From: Shewanella sp. MBTL60-112-B2
GTDB lineage: Bacteria > Pseudomonadota > Gammaproteobacteria > Enterobacterales > Shewanellaceae
Reading direction: 5' to 3'
Assembly: GCF_019655055.1 (NCBI RefSeq)
Contig: NZ_BPFA01000016.1
Location: forward strand, 39,409-103,408
DNA length: 64,000 nt
The notes below the pieces were generated by a model. It made no database searches and was not told the DNA's origin. It saw only the letters and a list, made by a program, of their open reading frames with translations. Shown piece after piece: positions 1 to 9,227 of the stretch (the first letter of the stretch is position 1; each line of letters opens with the position of its first letter). Position numbers and translations under genes: made by a program.

Positions 1-802
1 CACTGGCCCGCTGCAAACGCTTAACCGCGTTGACTGCCAGTGGATGCTGGTTAGGGATTTTTGCCAACAACTCGGCAGAACCCTTTATCACAGTGATAGG
101 GGTTCTTAGCTCGTGGGAGGCAAAGTGACTGAACTCCTTTTCACGTTGAAAGAAGCCATTGATATCGTTGCGGCTATCTAACAGTGTTTGCTCGATATTA
201 CGGGTTTCGACAAAACGGGTATCAACGCTAAAGTCGGGGTCATCTGGCGCCATCTGGGTGATCTTGTGTTCAATAATCGTCAGCGGCTTGGATAGGGTCC
301 GGATGAAGTACAAACTATATAGCGTCATTAATAGGCCGATAAGTAGCCCTAGAATGAGAATGTAATCGTGTAAGTGCTCCTCGTACTCATCAAGGTAGTC
401 ATCGGCATCATCTTGAAACACAACATACATTAACCCTCTATTCGACGGATGGAGGGTCACAATAAAGTGCTTGTCTTCTTCTCCGATTAACTTTTCATAT
501 AGACCGGGTGAGGTATAGGCTTTAAGCCACTGCGGAATGTTTTGCTCACTCCAATAGGTGGTGAACTCATTGGTATTGGGCAGAACTGTTTTATCGCCAT
601 AAATCTTGTAGTCCTGCTTATAGCGATATACTTCAGTGTCTAACCAGTGATTCAGGCTGATCTTTTCAATTTGGTTTTCAGCAATATAAATAAGCGACCA
701 AAATAAGCTGAACATGGCAAACGTCATCAAACCGAAGCTCCAACGGAGCTTGCGGTAGATACTCGGGAAATGCTTATGCTTTGAGGCGGTAACCTTGTCC
801 AT
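1..802 (-). CDS. Sensor histidine kinase, C-terminus cut by window edge
   Basis: I translated this partial gene by hand from an ATG at 802; about 267 codons lie in the window and the frame is open to base 1. It shows a short cytoplasmic start, a membrane segment at about residues 22-41, a periplasmic sensor region (about 42-145), a second membrane segment at about 147-166, a HAMP-like linker and the dimerisation/phosphoacceptor box SHELRTP with the histidine at about 230. The ATPase domain lies outside the window. The start overlaps the last 29 bases of the response regulator gene, the typical arrangement of a cotranscribed, translationally coupled two-component pair. The periplasmic part is rich in acidic and aromatic residues. 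Its signal is unknown. The kinase family is clear; the stimulus is not. Confidence 0.88.
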   Translation of the reverse strand, partial: MDKVTASKHKHFPSIYRKLRWSFGLMTFAMFSLFWSLIYIAENQIEKISLNHWLDTEVYRYKQDYKIYGDKTVLPNTNEFTTYWSEQNIPQWLKAYTSPGLYEKLIGEEDKHFIVTLHPSNRGLMYVVFQDDADDYLDEYEEHLHDYILILGLLIGLLMTLYSLYFIRTLSKPLTIIEHKITQMAPDDPDFSVDTRFVETRNIEQTLLDSRNDINGFFQREKEFSHFASHELRTPITVIKGSAELLAKIPNQHPLAVNAVKRLQRAS

Positions 803-1442
803 GAATTGTCTCTAATCGTGAATATTCAAAGCCTTTATTAAGGGCGGTTCTTAGGCCGTAGATGTGACTACGTAAGGCGTCACTTGGAGGGGATTCATCG
901 CCCCAGACTGCGTCACTTACATCTTGACGACTGACCACACTCGGCGCGCGCTTTATCAGTACCTTTAATATTTTTAGCTGAATACGGCTGAGCTTTATCG
1001 GTTGTTCTGCCCGTGTCACTACATCGGTCTGGGTATTAATATTTATGTCGGCGAACGACAAGGTGCCGATATCTTGCCTTGGGCCACGATTACTCAGTGC
1101 ATGTAAACGGAGAGTCAGCTCTTCCATGGCAAAAGGTTTGAGTAAATAGTCATCTCCACCGGCCTTGAAAGCGGCAACCTTGTCATCGAGGCTGTCTTTG
1201 GCGGTTAAGAATAAAATCGGTGTGTTGCAATACAGCTCTTCACGTAGTTTTCGTACCGCGGTAATGCCGTCTAGTTTAGGCATCATGATATCCATAATAA
1301 TCACATCGTAACTATTTTCGGCTACTAAATTAATCGCCGCTTCGCCGTGATAGGCGCAGTCGATGACCATGCCTTCGAGTTCCAAATAATCGGCGATTGT
1401 TTCGCTGAGGTTATGGCTGTCATCAACAATTAGCACTTTCAT
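774..1442 (-). CDS. OmpR/PhoB-family response regulator
   Basis: This 222-residue protein has an N-terminal receiver domain (acidic pair Asp7-Asp8, phosphoacceptor Asp51 in IIMDIMMPKLDG, the FLTAKD switch segment and a KPF loop) followed by a winged-helix DNA-binding domain ending in GQGYRLKA. Length and order are normal for the OmpR/PhoB class. It is phosphorylated by the kinase that follows it and overlaps its 3' end. The divergent neighbour 93 bp away is a DUF5666 lipoprotein, a plausible regulon member, but I see no clear direct-repeat operator in the short shared intergenic region. The exact signal is unknown. Confidence 0.95.
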   Translation of the reverse strand: MKVLIVDDSHNLSETIADYLELEGMVIDCAYHGEAAINLVAENSYDVIIMDIMMPKLDGITAVRKLREELYCNTPILFLTAKDSLDDKVAAFKAGGDDYLLKPFAMEELTLRLHALSNRGPRQDIGTLSFADININTQTDVVTRAEQPIKLSRIQLKILKVLIKRAPSVVSRQDVSDAVWGDESPPSDALRSHIYGLRTALNKGFEYSRLETIHGQGYRLKA

Positions 1443-1535
1443 AAATTATTTTATCTTTCTTCACGATCGCTTCACGGGCCAAGTTTTAACATACAGCTAA
1501 ATTTGATAATCATCTTACTAAATAAGGGTATTTAG

Positions 1536-2735
1536 ATGAAAAAAATAGCTTTAGTTTCAACACTTGCTCTGATTTTAGCTGCTTGTGGCGGTGGAAGCGA
1601 TAGTTCTTCTGACAATGGTAATGGCGATAACGGCAATGGCGGCGGCATTCCTACTGTACCAACAGCTCCAACTGCAGTTAAAGGCACTATTGATAAAGTC
1701 GATTCTGTACAGAATAAAGTGGTTGTGAACGGCTACAGCTATGACGTTGCTGGCGTAATGTACGGCGATGTAAAACTAAATATTAACGATCTGCAGCCTA
1801 ACATGATGGTGCAAATCGGCGGCGCTCAAAAAGCAGCAGTTCAAGTTCAACTTGAACCGACTATCACAGGTAAAGTCACTGCAATCGATGCAGTTGCCGG
1901 TACTTTTGATGTTAACGGTATGAAGTTATCTTATAAGTTATCTAACGAAATCGAATTAGGTGATTGGGTAATGGTGTCTTCATTACCAACAGCGGATGCA
2001 GGCTATAAAGTCTTATCTGTGATTAAGTTTGATATTGAAAGCCAGTACCCTGGACTTGCTAATAGTTACGAAGTTGAAGGCCGTTTATCTAGCTTAGATG
2101 AAAGTGCAAAAAGCTTTAAACTGGGCGCTGCTCTAACTGTTGATTACTCAGGCACTGCTGCTCATAACATTGAAGGCGTGCTTGCTAATGGCCAGTGGGT
2201 TGAAGTAGAAGGTACGCTAGTTAATGGCGTGTTTAATGCTGATACTGTTGAAGTTGAAGATTATAGCGATCTTGCTAACGACACCGAAGTTGAAGGTATC
2301 GTGACTTGGGTTGATGCACAGCAAACTGCGTTTGAACTTAACTACCAGGGTCGTTTTGTTGTTAATACGCAAACTAAGTTTGAAGACGGCGTGAAAGCTG
2401 ACTTAAAGCAGGGCGCTTTAGTGGAAGTGACTTCTGTTAAGAATGGTACGACTCAAGTTGCTACCGAAGTTGAGTTCGATGATGACAATTCAACAGGTGA
2501 TGACAACGACAATGTTGGCAGCTGGAAAGAGTTTGAGCAAGAAGGTCAGGCTTCAGTGTTTGATACAACGACTCAGAGCTTTGTGATTAACGGTATGACA
2601 GTCTTCGTTGACGCTAAAACCGTGCTTGAAGATGGTATTAAATTAGACACGATTAATCAGCAACTTATCGAAGTTGAAGGCGTGGTGCTTAATAAGCAAA
2701 ACATCGCTCGCGAAATCGAAAGATACGACGACTAA
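1536..2735 (+). CDS. DUF5666-type repeat lipoprotein
   Basis: A 399-residue exported lipoprotein. The signal peptide ends in a lipobox (LILAACGGG), so Cys17 should be lipidated, followed by a Ser/Gly/Asn/Asp-rich flexible linker to about residue 40. The rest is a run of similar beta-rich modules with recurring patterns such as VEGTL, VEVED and EVEGIVTWVD, resembling the DUF5666 family, whose biochemical role is unknown to me. The C-terminal third has an acidic spacer (about 325-335) before a last module. AAGGG at 1523-1527 is a suitable ribosome binding site. It is divergent from the two-component system and followed by a strong terminator, so it is a single-gene unit. Function is not assigned; a periplasmic or surface binding role is inference. 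Confidence 0.8.
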   Translation: MKKIALVSTLALILAACGGGSDSSSDNGNGDNGNGGGIPTVPTAPTAVKGTIDKVDSVQNKVVVNGYSYDVAGVMYGDVKLNINDLQPNMMVQIGGAQKAAVQVQLEPTITGKVTAIDAVAGTFDVNGMKLSYKLSNEIELGDWVMVSSLPTADAGYKVLSVIKFDIESQYPGLANSYEVEGRLSSLDESAKSFKLGAALTVDYSGTAAHNIEGVLANGQWVEVEGTLVNGVFNADTVEVEDYSDLANDTEVEGIVTWVDAQQTAFELNYQGRFVVNTQTKFEDGVKADLKQGALVEVTSVKNGTTQVATEVEFDDDNSTGDDNDNVGSWKEFEQEGQASVFDTTTQSFVINGMTVFVDAKTVLEDGIKLDTINQQLIEVEGVVLNKQNIAREIERYDD

Positions 2736-2765
2736 TTGTAAATCTATATTTCGATTAATCACTCC

Positions 2766-2794
2766 AAAATGCCTTTCTTATGAAAGGCATTTTT
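2766..2794 (+). terminator. Rho-independent terminator after DUF5666 gene
   Basis: ATGCCTTTC (2769-2777) pairs with GAAAGGCAT (2782-2790) around a TTAT loop, followed by a run of T. It sits 34 bp after the stop codon. Confidence 0.85.
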
Positions 2795-3030
2795 GCATCT
2801 GCACTTTAATATTTATTAATTAAATCTGACTCTTATATCTTGTTGTGCGCTTGGGTATAGCATAAAGAGCAGAGGCTCGGATGTTAATCTGCTGAGTCGT
2901 GTTGGCGAGTTTAAGGCAGCGTTATCGTAAGTCTATGAAATAAATTCTTATTATTATTCTGATGAAAAACTAATTTTGGTACTACACTGAAGCGTATGTT
3001 TTTTTACCCCATTACATAAAGGATTATATT

Positions 3031-4584
3031 ATGGATGAAGAGTACCAGTATCCCGCCAATTACAATTTAATCTCTATCACTTCTCCTTCTAGCCATATCA
3101 AATACGCCAGTCCTCATTTTACCGAAGTAGCTGGTTTTCAGCCTGGTGAATTAAATGGCTTACCTCATAATGTTGTTAGGCACCCTGATATGCCTAAAGC
3201 CGCCTTTAAAGACCTATGGGGTCACTTACAAAGTGGTAACCATTGGATGGGAATGGTTAAAAACAGCCGTAAGGGAGGAGGGTATTATTGGGTTGATGCA
3301 TTTGCCTCGCCGATAAAAAGTAATGGTGAAATCGTCGAGTTACAATCGGTTCGCTTTAAACCAGAACGAATTCATGTCAAACGAGCCGAAGCCGTTTATA
3401 AACAATTATCAAATGACAAGAAACCTTGGCAACTGAGTGTGGGTCTGAGAACTCGGCTGTGGCAGCGTAGCGCATTTTGTTATGGCATCGCGGCGCTTAT
3501 CTCCTATGCCATCGCCATGTTTAGCCAAAATACCGCACTTACATTGGCCTCTTTTTTCGCTATGGCGACTCTAATTAGCTATCTGTTAACTCGTCCCTTG
3601 GAGCGACTCGCAAAAGAGGCTCGTAAAGATTTTAATAACCCGTTGATGGAGCTTATCTATACGGGGAAGGTCAACGACTTTTCAGAAATTGAGCTGGCTA
3701 TGAAGATGCGTAAACAACACGTAAAAGCCTTGATTGGCCGCGTAAATATCTCTGTGATGGAGGCCTGCGACAAGACCTTAGATAATGCCAAGCTAGCCAC
3801 CCAGAACAATCATAAAGTCACCGAGCATCTCAATACTCAGAAAACAGAGATTGAAATGGTGGCTACGGCAGTGAATGAGATGCAGGCGGCATCAACTGAG
3901 ATCTCTCAAAATGCGCAGGGCACAGCTGAAGCTACAATGCAGACACAAAGTACTATGTCGGAGAACTTGGAGTGCATTAATCAGGTTAATAAGTCGATGC
4001 TGGAATTGGTCGATGAGTTAGCCTCAATCTCGAGTACCGTGGTGTCTCTCGATAAGCAGACCCAGCAAATTAGTTCGGTGATCGATGTGATTAATGGCAT
4101 TGCAGAACAGACCAACCTACTAGCGCTAAATGCTGCGATTGAAGCGGCGAGGGCCGGAGATTCTGGTCGTGGTTTTGCGGTGGTTTCCGATGAGGTGCGA
4201 ACCTTAGCTCAGCGCACTCAAGTAGCGACGACCGAGATCCAGACGGCGATTGAGCAGATCCAGACCAATAGCCAAGTAGCGGTAAAATCGCTTGAAGTGG
4301 GTAATGACAAATCCAGCAAGACGGTCAATATCATCAATACCTCGCTGAGCAAAATTAATGAACTTGAGGAGTTGATTGAGGGCATAGTGGAACGCAATCA
4401 GCAGATAGCGGTAGCTATCGAAGAGCAGGTTTATGTATGTAATGAGGTCAACACCAATGTGCAGATGGTCAACTGCAAGGTGTCTGAGTCTTATGATTTG
4501 ATCACCGTGACCAATACGCTCAACCAAGAGGTTGAGAGCAGTACTGATGATCTATCTAATACCATCAGGAATTTCAATATGTAG
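3031..4584 (+). CDS. Aer-like PAS-domain methyl-accepting chemotaxis protein
   Basis: The 517-residue protein starts with a PAS domain of the Aer/energy-taxis type (about residues 10-110, with [11 protein letters not shown] and the GYYWVDAF strand), then two hydrophobic segments close together (about 148-187), a HAMP-like connector and a cytoplasmic MCP signalling domain with the hairpin motif [18 protein letters not shown] and [10 protein letters not shown]. There is no periplasmic ligand domain, so it should sense an internal cue such as redox state through a PAS-bound flavin, as in E. coli Aer (506 residues). AAAGGA lies just upstream of the ATG. It is a lone gene ending in a strong terminator. 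Flavin binding is inferred from family resemblance. Confidence 0.9.
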   Translation: MDEEYQYPANYNLISITSPSSHIKYASPHFTEVAGFQPGELNGLPHNVVRHPDMPKAAFKDLWGHLQSGNHWMGMVKNSRKGGGYYWVDAFASPIKSNGEIVELQSVRFKPERIHVKRAEAVYKQLSNDKKPWQLSVGLRTRLWQRSAFCYGIAALISYAIAMFSQNTALTLASFFAMATLISYLLTRPLERLAKEARKDFNNPLMELIYTGKVNDFSEIELAMKMRKQHVKALIGRVNISVMEACDKTLDNAKLATQNNHKVTEHLNTQKTEIEMVATAVNEMQAASTEISQNAQGTAEATMQTQSTMSENLECINQVNKSMLELVDELASISSTVVSLDKQTQQISSVIDVINGIAEQTNLLALNAAIEAARAGDSGRGFAVVSDEVRTLAQRTQVATTEIQTAIEQIQTNSQVAVKSLEVGNDKSSKTVNIINTSLSKINELEELIEGIVERNQQIAVAIEEQVYVCNEVNTNVQMVNCKVSESYDLITVTNTLNQEVESSTDDLSNTIRNFNM

Positions 4585-4650
4585 CGGATTAGCATTCGTG
4601 AATGGATAAAAGTGATTGGCTTTATCTCTGGTGGGAAAGTCATTACAGAA

Positions 4651-4678
4651 AGGGCCTAGCTTAACGCTAGGCCCTTTT
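4651..4678. terminator. Terminator between chemoreceptor and ttrA-like gene
   Basis: AGGGCCTAGC (4651-4660) pairs with GCTAGGCCCT (4666-4675) around TTAAC, followed by T on the plus strand. The weaker T-rich run on the other strand suggests it may also end the convergent molybdoenzyme transcript. Confidence 0.85.
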
Positions 4679-4729
4679 ACTTATGATGATGTCAGTTATT
4701 TTAGAAACAATAACTTAGGTGATGTTACT

Positions 4730-7700
4730 TTAAGAGATCTTCTGTATGCGCACCGGAATACCACTGCGGCAATTGGTACCGGCATAGTAATCATTTAGCA
4801 TACTAGCCTTGCCTTTGCGGGTTGGGTCGGCTGGGATCATTTGGTTAATTGCCGTTCCGCCGCCGCGATGGCTTAAGCCTGGGTGTTTTACGCCGTCGAT
4901 GGTTCGGTCATCGGCGCCATAGGCAAGCTTATGCCCGAACGTATGGGAGATACAGACGGCATCTTTACTAACCCCAATATCTGCAAATAATACCCCATCA
5001 GTGGCTTTGCCATTGCCGGTTTCTAATCGCACCGTATCACCGTGTGTAAGCCCATGCTTAAGCGCGGTATCGCTATGCATATAAACATAGTTTTGAGGTG
5101 TGACTTCGGCGCAGCGATCGAACGCGGCTGAATAGTTAGAACGCAACGTTGGTTTATAGCTAGAGAATAGCAAAGGATATTGAGCGGCGGGCCAATGCTG
5201 CTCCCAACTATCTCCATTCCAGAAACGCTTTACATCGTAAGCGGGCACGCCAGGGTAATTTTTACCTGAGTAACTGTGGCGCAGCTGCGACATCTGCTGG
5301 TTATATATTTGTAGAAACTTACCGCCAGCGTTATGGGTAAACTCACCGTTATACTTTTCTGCAGTTTCATAATAGCCACCGCGAGAAAGCAAGGCTTCGA
5401 CTTTTCCAGCTTCTTCATTGGTTAAACGTGGACGCAGCGGTTTCATTGAGTAATCCAGTGAGGCCCATTCACGGTCTTCGTCAGTGACCAGTGGCAGAGC
5501 GCTGCACTGAACGGCAATGTTGGCCATATAACGAGCGTGCCAGTCTTCAAAGGTCAGCAGGTCGACTTGACGTCCATCGCTAGCTGAAATGGCATTCTTA
5601 CCAAAGCCTGGTAGCTTCATTTCTAAGGCAACATCAATTAAGAATTGCTCCATACAAATGTGGTAGCCGTTAGCTGTTTTTGGCGTGCGTGGTGTCACTA
5701 ATGGTGCGCCTGCGACTACACCAAGATTAAATGCCCCCCACATGCGATCGGCGGCGTATTCTTCATACATTACCCTGTCAGGGATAATATAATCTGCATA
5801 GCGGTTAGTTTCGTTGATGTAGCAGTCAATGCCCACAAACAATGGCAGTTTGTTAGTGTCAGCAAGCGCGGCTTCGACTTGGTGGCTAATTGATGATGCA
5901 CTGTAAATGGCATTACTACGCCAGTTAATCAATGCTTTGGCCGAATATGGGTTTTTATTGGTATGTGCAGTCAGCGCTTCTGCAGCATTGCCTGCGGCAT
6001 AACCAGGTACTAAGTTATGCCAGATATCACTGGCTGGGTAAGGCGAAATGCCTTGTGCCACTTTCTGTTTATATTCAGTTGAGTCTTCATAGGCACCGGC
6101 ACGGCAAATATTCATTACCGCACTGGTATCGATCTCACCCTCAAATCCACCAAGATTGTAATTGCCTTCAAAGCCCCAGAAGGCACCATTACCATAAATC
6201 GCACCACCTTTAGTGTCGTGGTTGCCAATCAATGTGTTTAGGGTGGAGACTAACCAGCCCACCATGATGCTATCGGCACTGTTGGCGCCAGTATTGGTTG
6301 CGACGCAAGAGCGGCGACCGTGGTGACTAAGGTCCTTAGCAACTTGACGAATATCTGACTCGGCAATACCACAAGCTGCTACATAATCAGCCATTGGAGT
6401 TCGGTCTGCTTCAATCTTTAGCAATGCCAAAGATGACACTAGACGAACCTTGTTACCCGATTGATCAATAAAGTCTTGATCGATTAATAGCTCTGCGCGC
6501 TTGGCTTGACTTGCTGCAATCAGTTGATCATTTTCAGCAACCAGCGGCTCTTCGCCACCTAAATTGAATTCACTGGCATGGGCAAATTGGCGATATCTTG
6601 GATGTTGATCATCCATGATCACTAGGTGGCTGGCATTGCTGCGGTTAGGCTCACCTTTTGCTGCAGCTTGCGCTTCATTAGGGATGGATAGGAAGTCTTG
6701 GTTATACCAGCCTTGCTTGAGCATGATTTGCAATAACGCAAAAATAAAGGCGCTATCTTCACCAGGACGAATGGCTAGCCATTGGCCTTGAGTGTTATTA
6801 GCAACGCTTGTACGAAGTAGAGGGTCAACACAGACATACTTCATCTCTCTATCGACACGTGCGTCGGCTAAGCCGCGGCCTAGGCGGTTAAGGCTTGCGC
6901 CTGCTGACCCTGGTGCGGTACCAATAAAGAGTGCGTATTCGACGTGATCCCAGTCAACGTCGTTCATTGCTGGGCCAATATCAGGGTTAAGTCCTATACC
7001 AAAACCAATACCAATCGGCGCGCCGCAATAAGCGTGTTTAGTGACTAGGTTGGCCGTGCCGTAAGCTTGGCGCATAAAGCGCGCATATAAACTACCGCGC
7101 AGGGTATCTTCTTCGTTGAAGGTTGCGAGTAGTTGGTTAGCTTTACTGCCAAATTCTGGCTGATCAGCGACCACTAATTGATCGAGTTGGCGGATTGATT
7201 TTAGGCCTTCGACTTTGCCTTCACCAAATAGATCGCCACCATAGATAATTTCTTTTACCGCTTGCTCGTAGTTGATGCTAATCCATTTGCCTTCTCCGCG
7301 CTTACCGCTGCGCTTTAGCACCTGGGTAACACGACGAGGATCATCAACACAACCAATACCGCTGGCGCCTTTACCGCAAGTTGTGGCGCGGTTTTGCAAG
7401 CCTTTATCACCGGCAAGTGCGTAATAGCTTTCACGAACAGGGGTATCTAACGCAAGGGGGGAGCCAGAATTAAGCTCACAGTATGGATTGCCGCCGACCT
7501 TTAACACTTGGTCGGTGACTTCATCAATGCGTACTCTTAGGCCACACATGTTATTGCAGGTAAAGCACTTGGTGTACATGGTACGAATGCCTTGTGCTTT
7601 GTGCAATCGCCCATCTTCACCCAGTAAGGCTTCAGTTGGCAGTGGATTACCAAAACGAGCAGGGCTTTTTTCAACAGTTGTTAAGCCTGATTTGACCTGA

Positions 7701-7780
7701 GGTTTTGAACTACAGGCTGTCCCTGTTGCAGCCGCAGCGGTAACGATACCGGCGCGGCTAATAAAGGTTCTTCTATCCAT
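4730..7780 (-). CDS. ttrA: Tat-exported molybdopterin oxidoreductase, TtrA-like
   Basis: A 1016-residue catalytic subunit of the DMSO-reductase superfamily. It begins with a Tat-type signal (DRRTFISRAG) and so should fold with its cofactor before export to the periplasm. A [4Fe-4S] site is seen as C72-x2-C75-x3-C79 and, after a long insert, C135 in TTCGKG. Cys252 in KHAYCGAP is the likely molybdenum ligand. The length, the insert before the fourth cysteine and the gene order (iron-sulfur subunit first) fit tetrathionate reductase TtrA (about 1020 residues) better than the shorter thiosulfate/polysulfide PhsA/PsrA enzymes (about 760). Arsenate or selenate reductase relatives cannot be ruled out. 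It follows the iron-sulfur gene by 9 bp. No TtrC quinol-oxidising membrane subunit is present. Family is sure; substrate is tentative. Confidence 0.75.
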   Translation of the reverse strand: MDRRTFISRAGIVTAAAATGTACSSKPQVKSGLTTVEKSPARFGNPLPTEALLGEDGRLHKAQGIRTMYTKCFTCNNMCGLRVRIDEVTDQVLKVGGNPYCELNSGSPLALDTPVRESYYALAGDKGLQNRATTCGKGASGIGCVDDPRRVTQVLKRSGKRGEGKWISINYEQAVKEIIYGGDLFGEGKVEGLKSIRQLDQLVVADQPEFGSKANQLLATFNEEDTLRGSLYARFMRQAYGTANLVTKHAYCGAPIGIGFGIGLNPDIGPAMNDVDWDHVEYALFIGTAPGSAGASLNRLGRGLADARVDREMKYVCVDPLLRTSVANNTQGQWLAIRPGEDSAFIFALLQIMLKQGWYNQDFLSIPNEAQAAAKGEPNRSNASHLVIMDDQHPRYRQFAHASEFNLGGEEPLVAENDQLIAASQAKRAELLIDQDFIDQSGNKVRLVSSLALLKIEADRTPMADYVAACGIAESDIRQVAKDLSHHGRRSCVATNTGANSADSIMVGWLVSTLNTLIGNHDTKGGAIYGNGAFWGFEGNYNLGGFEGEIDTSAVMNICRAGAYEDSTEYKQKVAQGISPYPASDIWHNLVPGYAAGNAAEALTAHTNKNPYSAKALINWRSNAIYSASSISHQVEAALADTNKLPLFVGIDCYINETNRYADYIIPDRVMYEEYAADRMWGAFNLGVVAGAPLVTPRTPKTANGYHICMEQFLIDVALEMKLPGFGKNAISASDGRQVDLLTFEDWHARYMANIAVQCSALPLVTDEDREWASLDYSMKPLRPRLTNEEAGKVEALLSRGGYYETAEKYNGEFTHNAGGKFLQIYNQQMSQLRHSYSGKNYPGVPAYDVKRFWNGDSWEQHWPAAQYPLLFSSYKPTLRSNYSAAFDRCAEVTPQNYVYMHSDTALKHGLTHGDTVRLETGNGKATDGVLFADIGVSKDAVCISHTFGHKLAYGADDRTIDGVKHPGLSHRGGGTAINQMIPADPTRKGKASMLNDYYAGTNCRSGIPVRIQKIS

Positions 7781-7789
7781 TATGGTTTC

Positions 7790-8485
7790 CTATCTTTGCC
7801 AATCTAAAGGAGAAAGTTTCAGTATCTTTTTGTCGTCACTAGGCGTCGGCAAACCGATATAAAGAATATTGGGAAGGTTGCCATTGGCTGGGAGCATGCC
7901 ATAGACGTCGTTCTCTGAAACCAGCTTGGCAATAGTGCTATTTGGGTCATTAAGGTCGCCAAATATTCGCGCTTCACCAATACAGGTCTCTACGCAAGCG
8001 GGTAATAAGCCTTGCTCTAATCTATGAATACAGAAATTACACTTTTCTGGTGGCGCCTTTCGCTTAGGATCTTTAATGCGGGCACCATAAGGACAGGCGG
8101 TAACACAGCGCTGGCAATGTATGCATTTGTCGTAATCAATGACAACAATGCCATCTTCTGGGCGTTTGTAAGTTGCCTTAGCAGGGCACACTTCTACACA
8201 TGTTGGGTTTTTGCAATGATTGCATTGATGAGGAACCGATAACGTCGATATCCCCTCGCTGTGTTCAATAGCGCATTGGCTGACTTTAGTACGCCCACGG
8301 CCCATTGGCACTTGGTTTTCAATTGAGCAAGATACGCTACAAGAGATACAGCCTGTGCAGCGGCGCACATCAAACACCATAGCTAATCGCTTTCCTGGTG
8401 TTTGCGCTAGAAGCTTGGCTGTCGGTATAAGTGTTAATGCAGTGGTTCCGACAGCCATTTTTAACAACGAACGCCTATTTAACAT
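7790..8485 (-). CDS. ttrB: Tat-exported four-cluster ferredoxin subunit, TtrB-like
   Basis: A 231-residue electron-transfer subunit. The N-terminus (NRRSLLKMAV) is a Tat signal. Sixteen cysteines are arranged in four ferredoxin-like groups: 43/46/49/53, 88/91/96/100, 121/124/127/131 and 149/152/164/168, as in NrfC/TtrB/PsrB proteins carrying four [4Fe-4S] clusters. It should pass electrons from a quinol oxidase partner to the molybdenum subunit encoded 9 bp downstream. Its own Tat signal is typical for TtrB. In the usual ttrBCA order a membrane gene sits between the two; here it is missing, so the electron donor must be encoded elsewhere, perhaps CymA-like (inference). Upstream lies a 742-bp AT-rich gap. 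Confidence 0.82.
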   Translation of the reverse strand: MLNRRSLLKMAVGTTALTLIPTAKLLAQTPGKRLAMVFDVRRCTGCISCSVSCSIENQVPMGRGRTKVSQCAIEHSEGISTLSVPHQCNHCKNPTCVEVCPAKATYKRPEDGIVVIDYDKCIHCQRCVTACPYGARIKDPKRKAPPEKCNFCIHRLEQGLLPACVETCIGEARIFGDLNDPNSTIAKLVSENDVYGMLPANGNLPNILYIGLPTPSDDKKILKLSPLDWQR

Positions 8486-9227
8486 AGATTGTCCTTGAGA
8501 AAAGGTTAATTAAAAAATAAAAAATGAACACAAATTAGAATACAGATGAATATCAGATGAGTGGAGGTAAATATTTAATGGATTCCACTAATTGCAGTGC
8601 TTGTCCCATATTGCAAAAGTCGAAATTTGTATGTTGTGTTATTCGAAATTAGGCTGGTTTTATTTTCCTATGTTGGCTTGTATTCGTTTGGCTAAATTTC
8701 GTGTTACTTATTTTATTGGAGCTAAATAAAGTTTGTGTGAGCAATGAGCTTTTTGTTTTTTTAAGTTGTGTTATTTCGATTTCCGATATTTCCGAGTGGC
8801 GGAGCAGTGGAGGTTTATTGCAATTTAAATAAATAAAAAAACTTTAGTTAACCATTAAATTAGTGGAGAGTTAGCTAGATCTGTTATAAGCCAATCTGGG
8901 CTAGTTTTGATGTTTTCAGTGTTGATTTTTATCGTTAAAAAAGCGCTTTTCTTTAAAGCTATAAACTACTGCTTGCTCACTTTGTGTTCTTTGTTATTTA
9001 TTTTTATCTTCAAAGTCATCTGGATTTTCTTAGAGTTTCCCTTAGGGAAATAGAATATTTGTAGACTTTTTTATACCCATACTCTTACTTCTTAGGGGCA
9101 TGTGCTTAGGTTTTAATGGATGGTAATGCAGAGGAGGAGACAAAATGAAAAGGTGTTTAGCAATTGGCTAAACACCTTTTTTAATGCAGGGGACTAACTT
9201 AGGCTTAATAAACTAAGCTGTGTATTC
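8486..9227. other. AT-rich intergenic region, 742 bp
   Basis: No supported gene. It should hold the promoter of the ttrBA-like operon at its left end and the terminator of the lyase operon at its right end. It is strikingly AT-rich with long T and A runs and is the longest gene-free stretch in the window. I see no tRNA-like fold and no open frame with a good ribosome binding site. Confidence 0.6.
9148..9182. terminator. Hairpin terminator downstream of lyase operon
   Basis: A 14-bp perfect stem, AAAAGGTGTTTAGC (9148-9161) with GCTAAACACCTTTT (9167-9180), and an AATTG loop. The T-run is strong on the plus strand and shorter on the minus strand. By position it ends the minus-strand operon that stops at 9228. 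Confidence 0.75.

Noticed and set aside
4730..7780. Naming the molybdoenzyme thiosulfate or polysulfide reductase
   Set aside because: The protein is some 250 residues longer than PhsA/PsrA and has the long insert between the third and fourth cluster cysteines.
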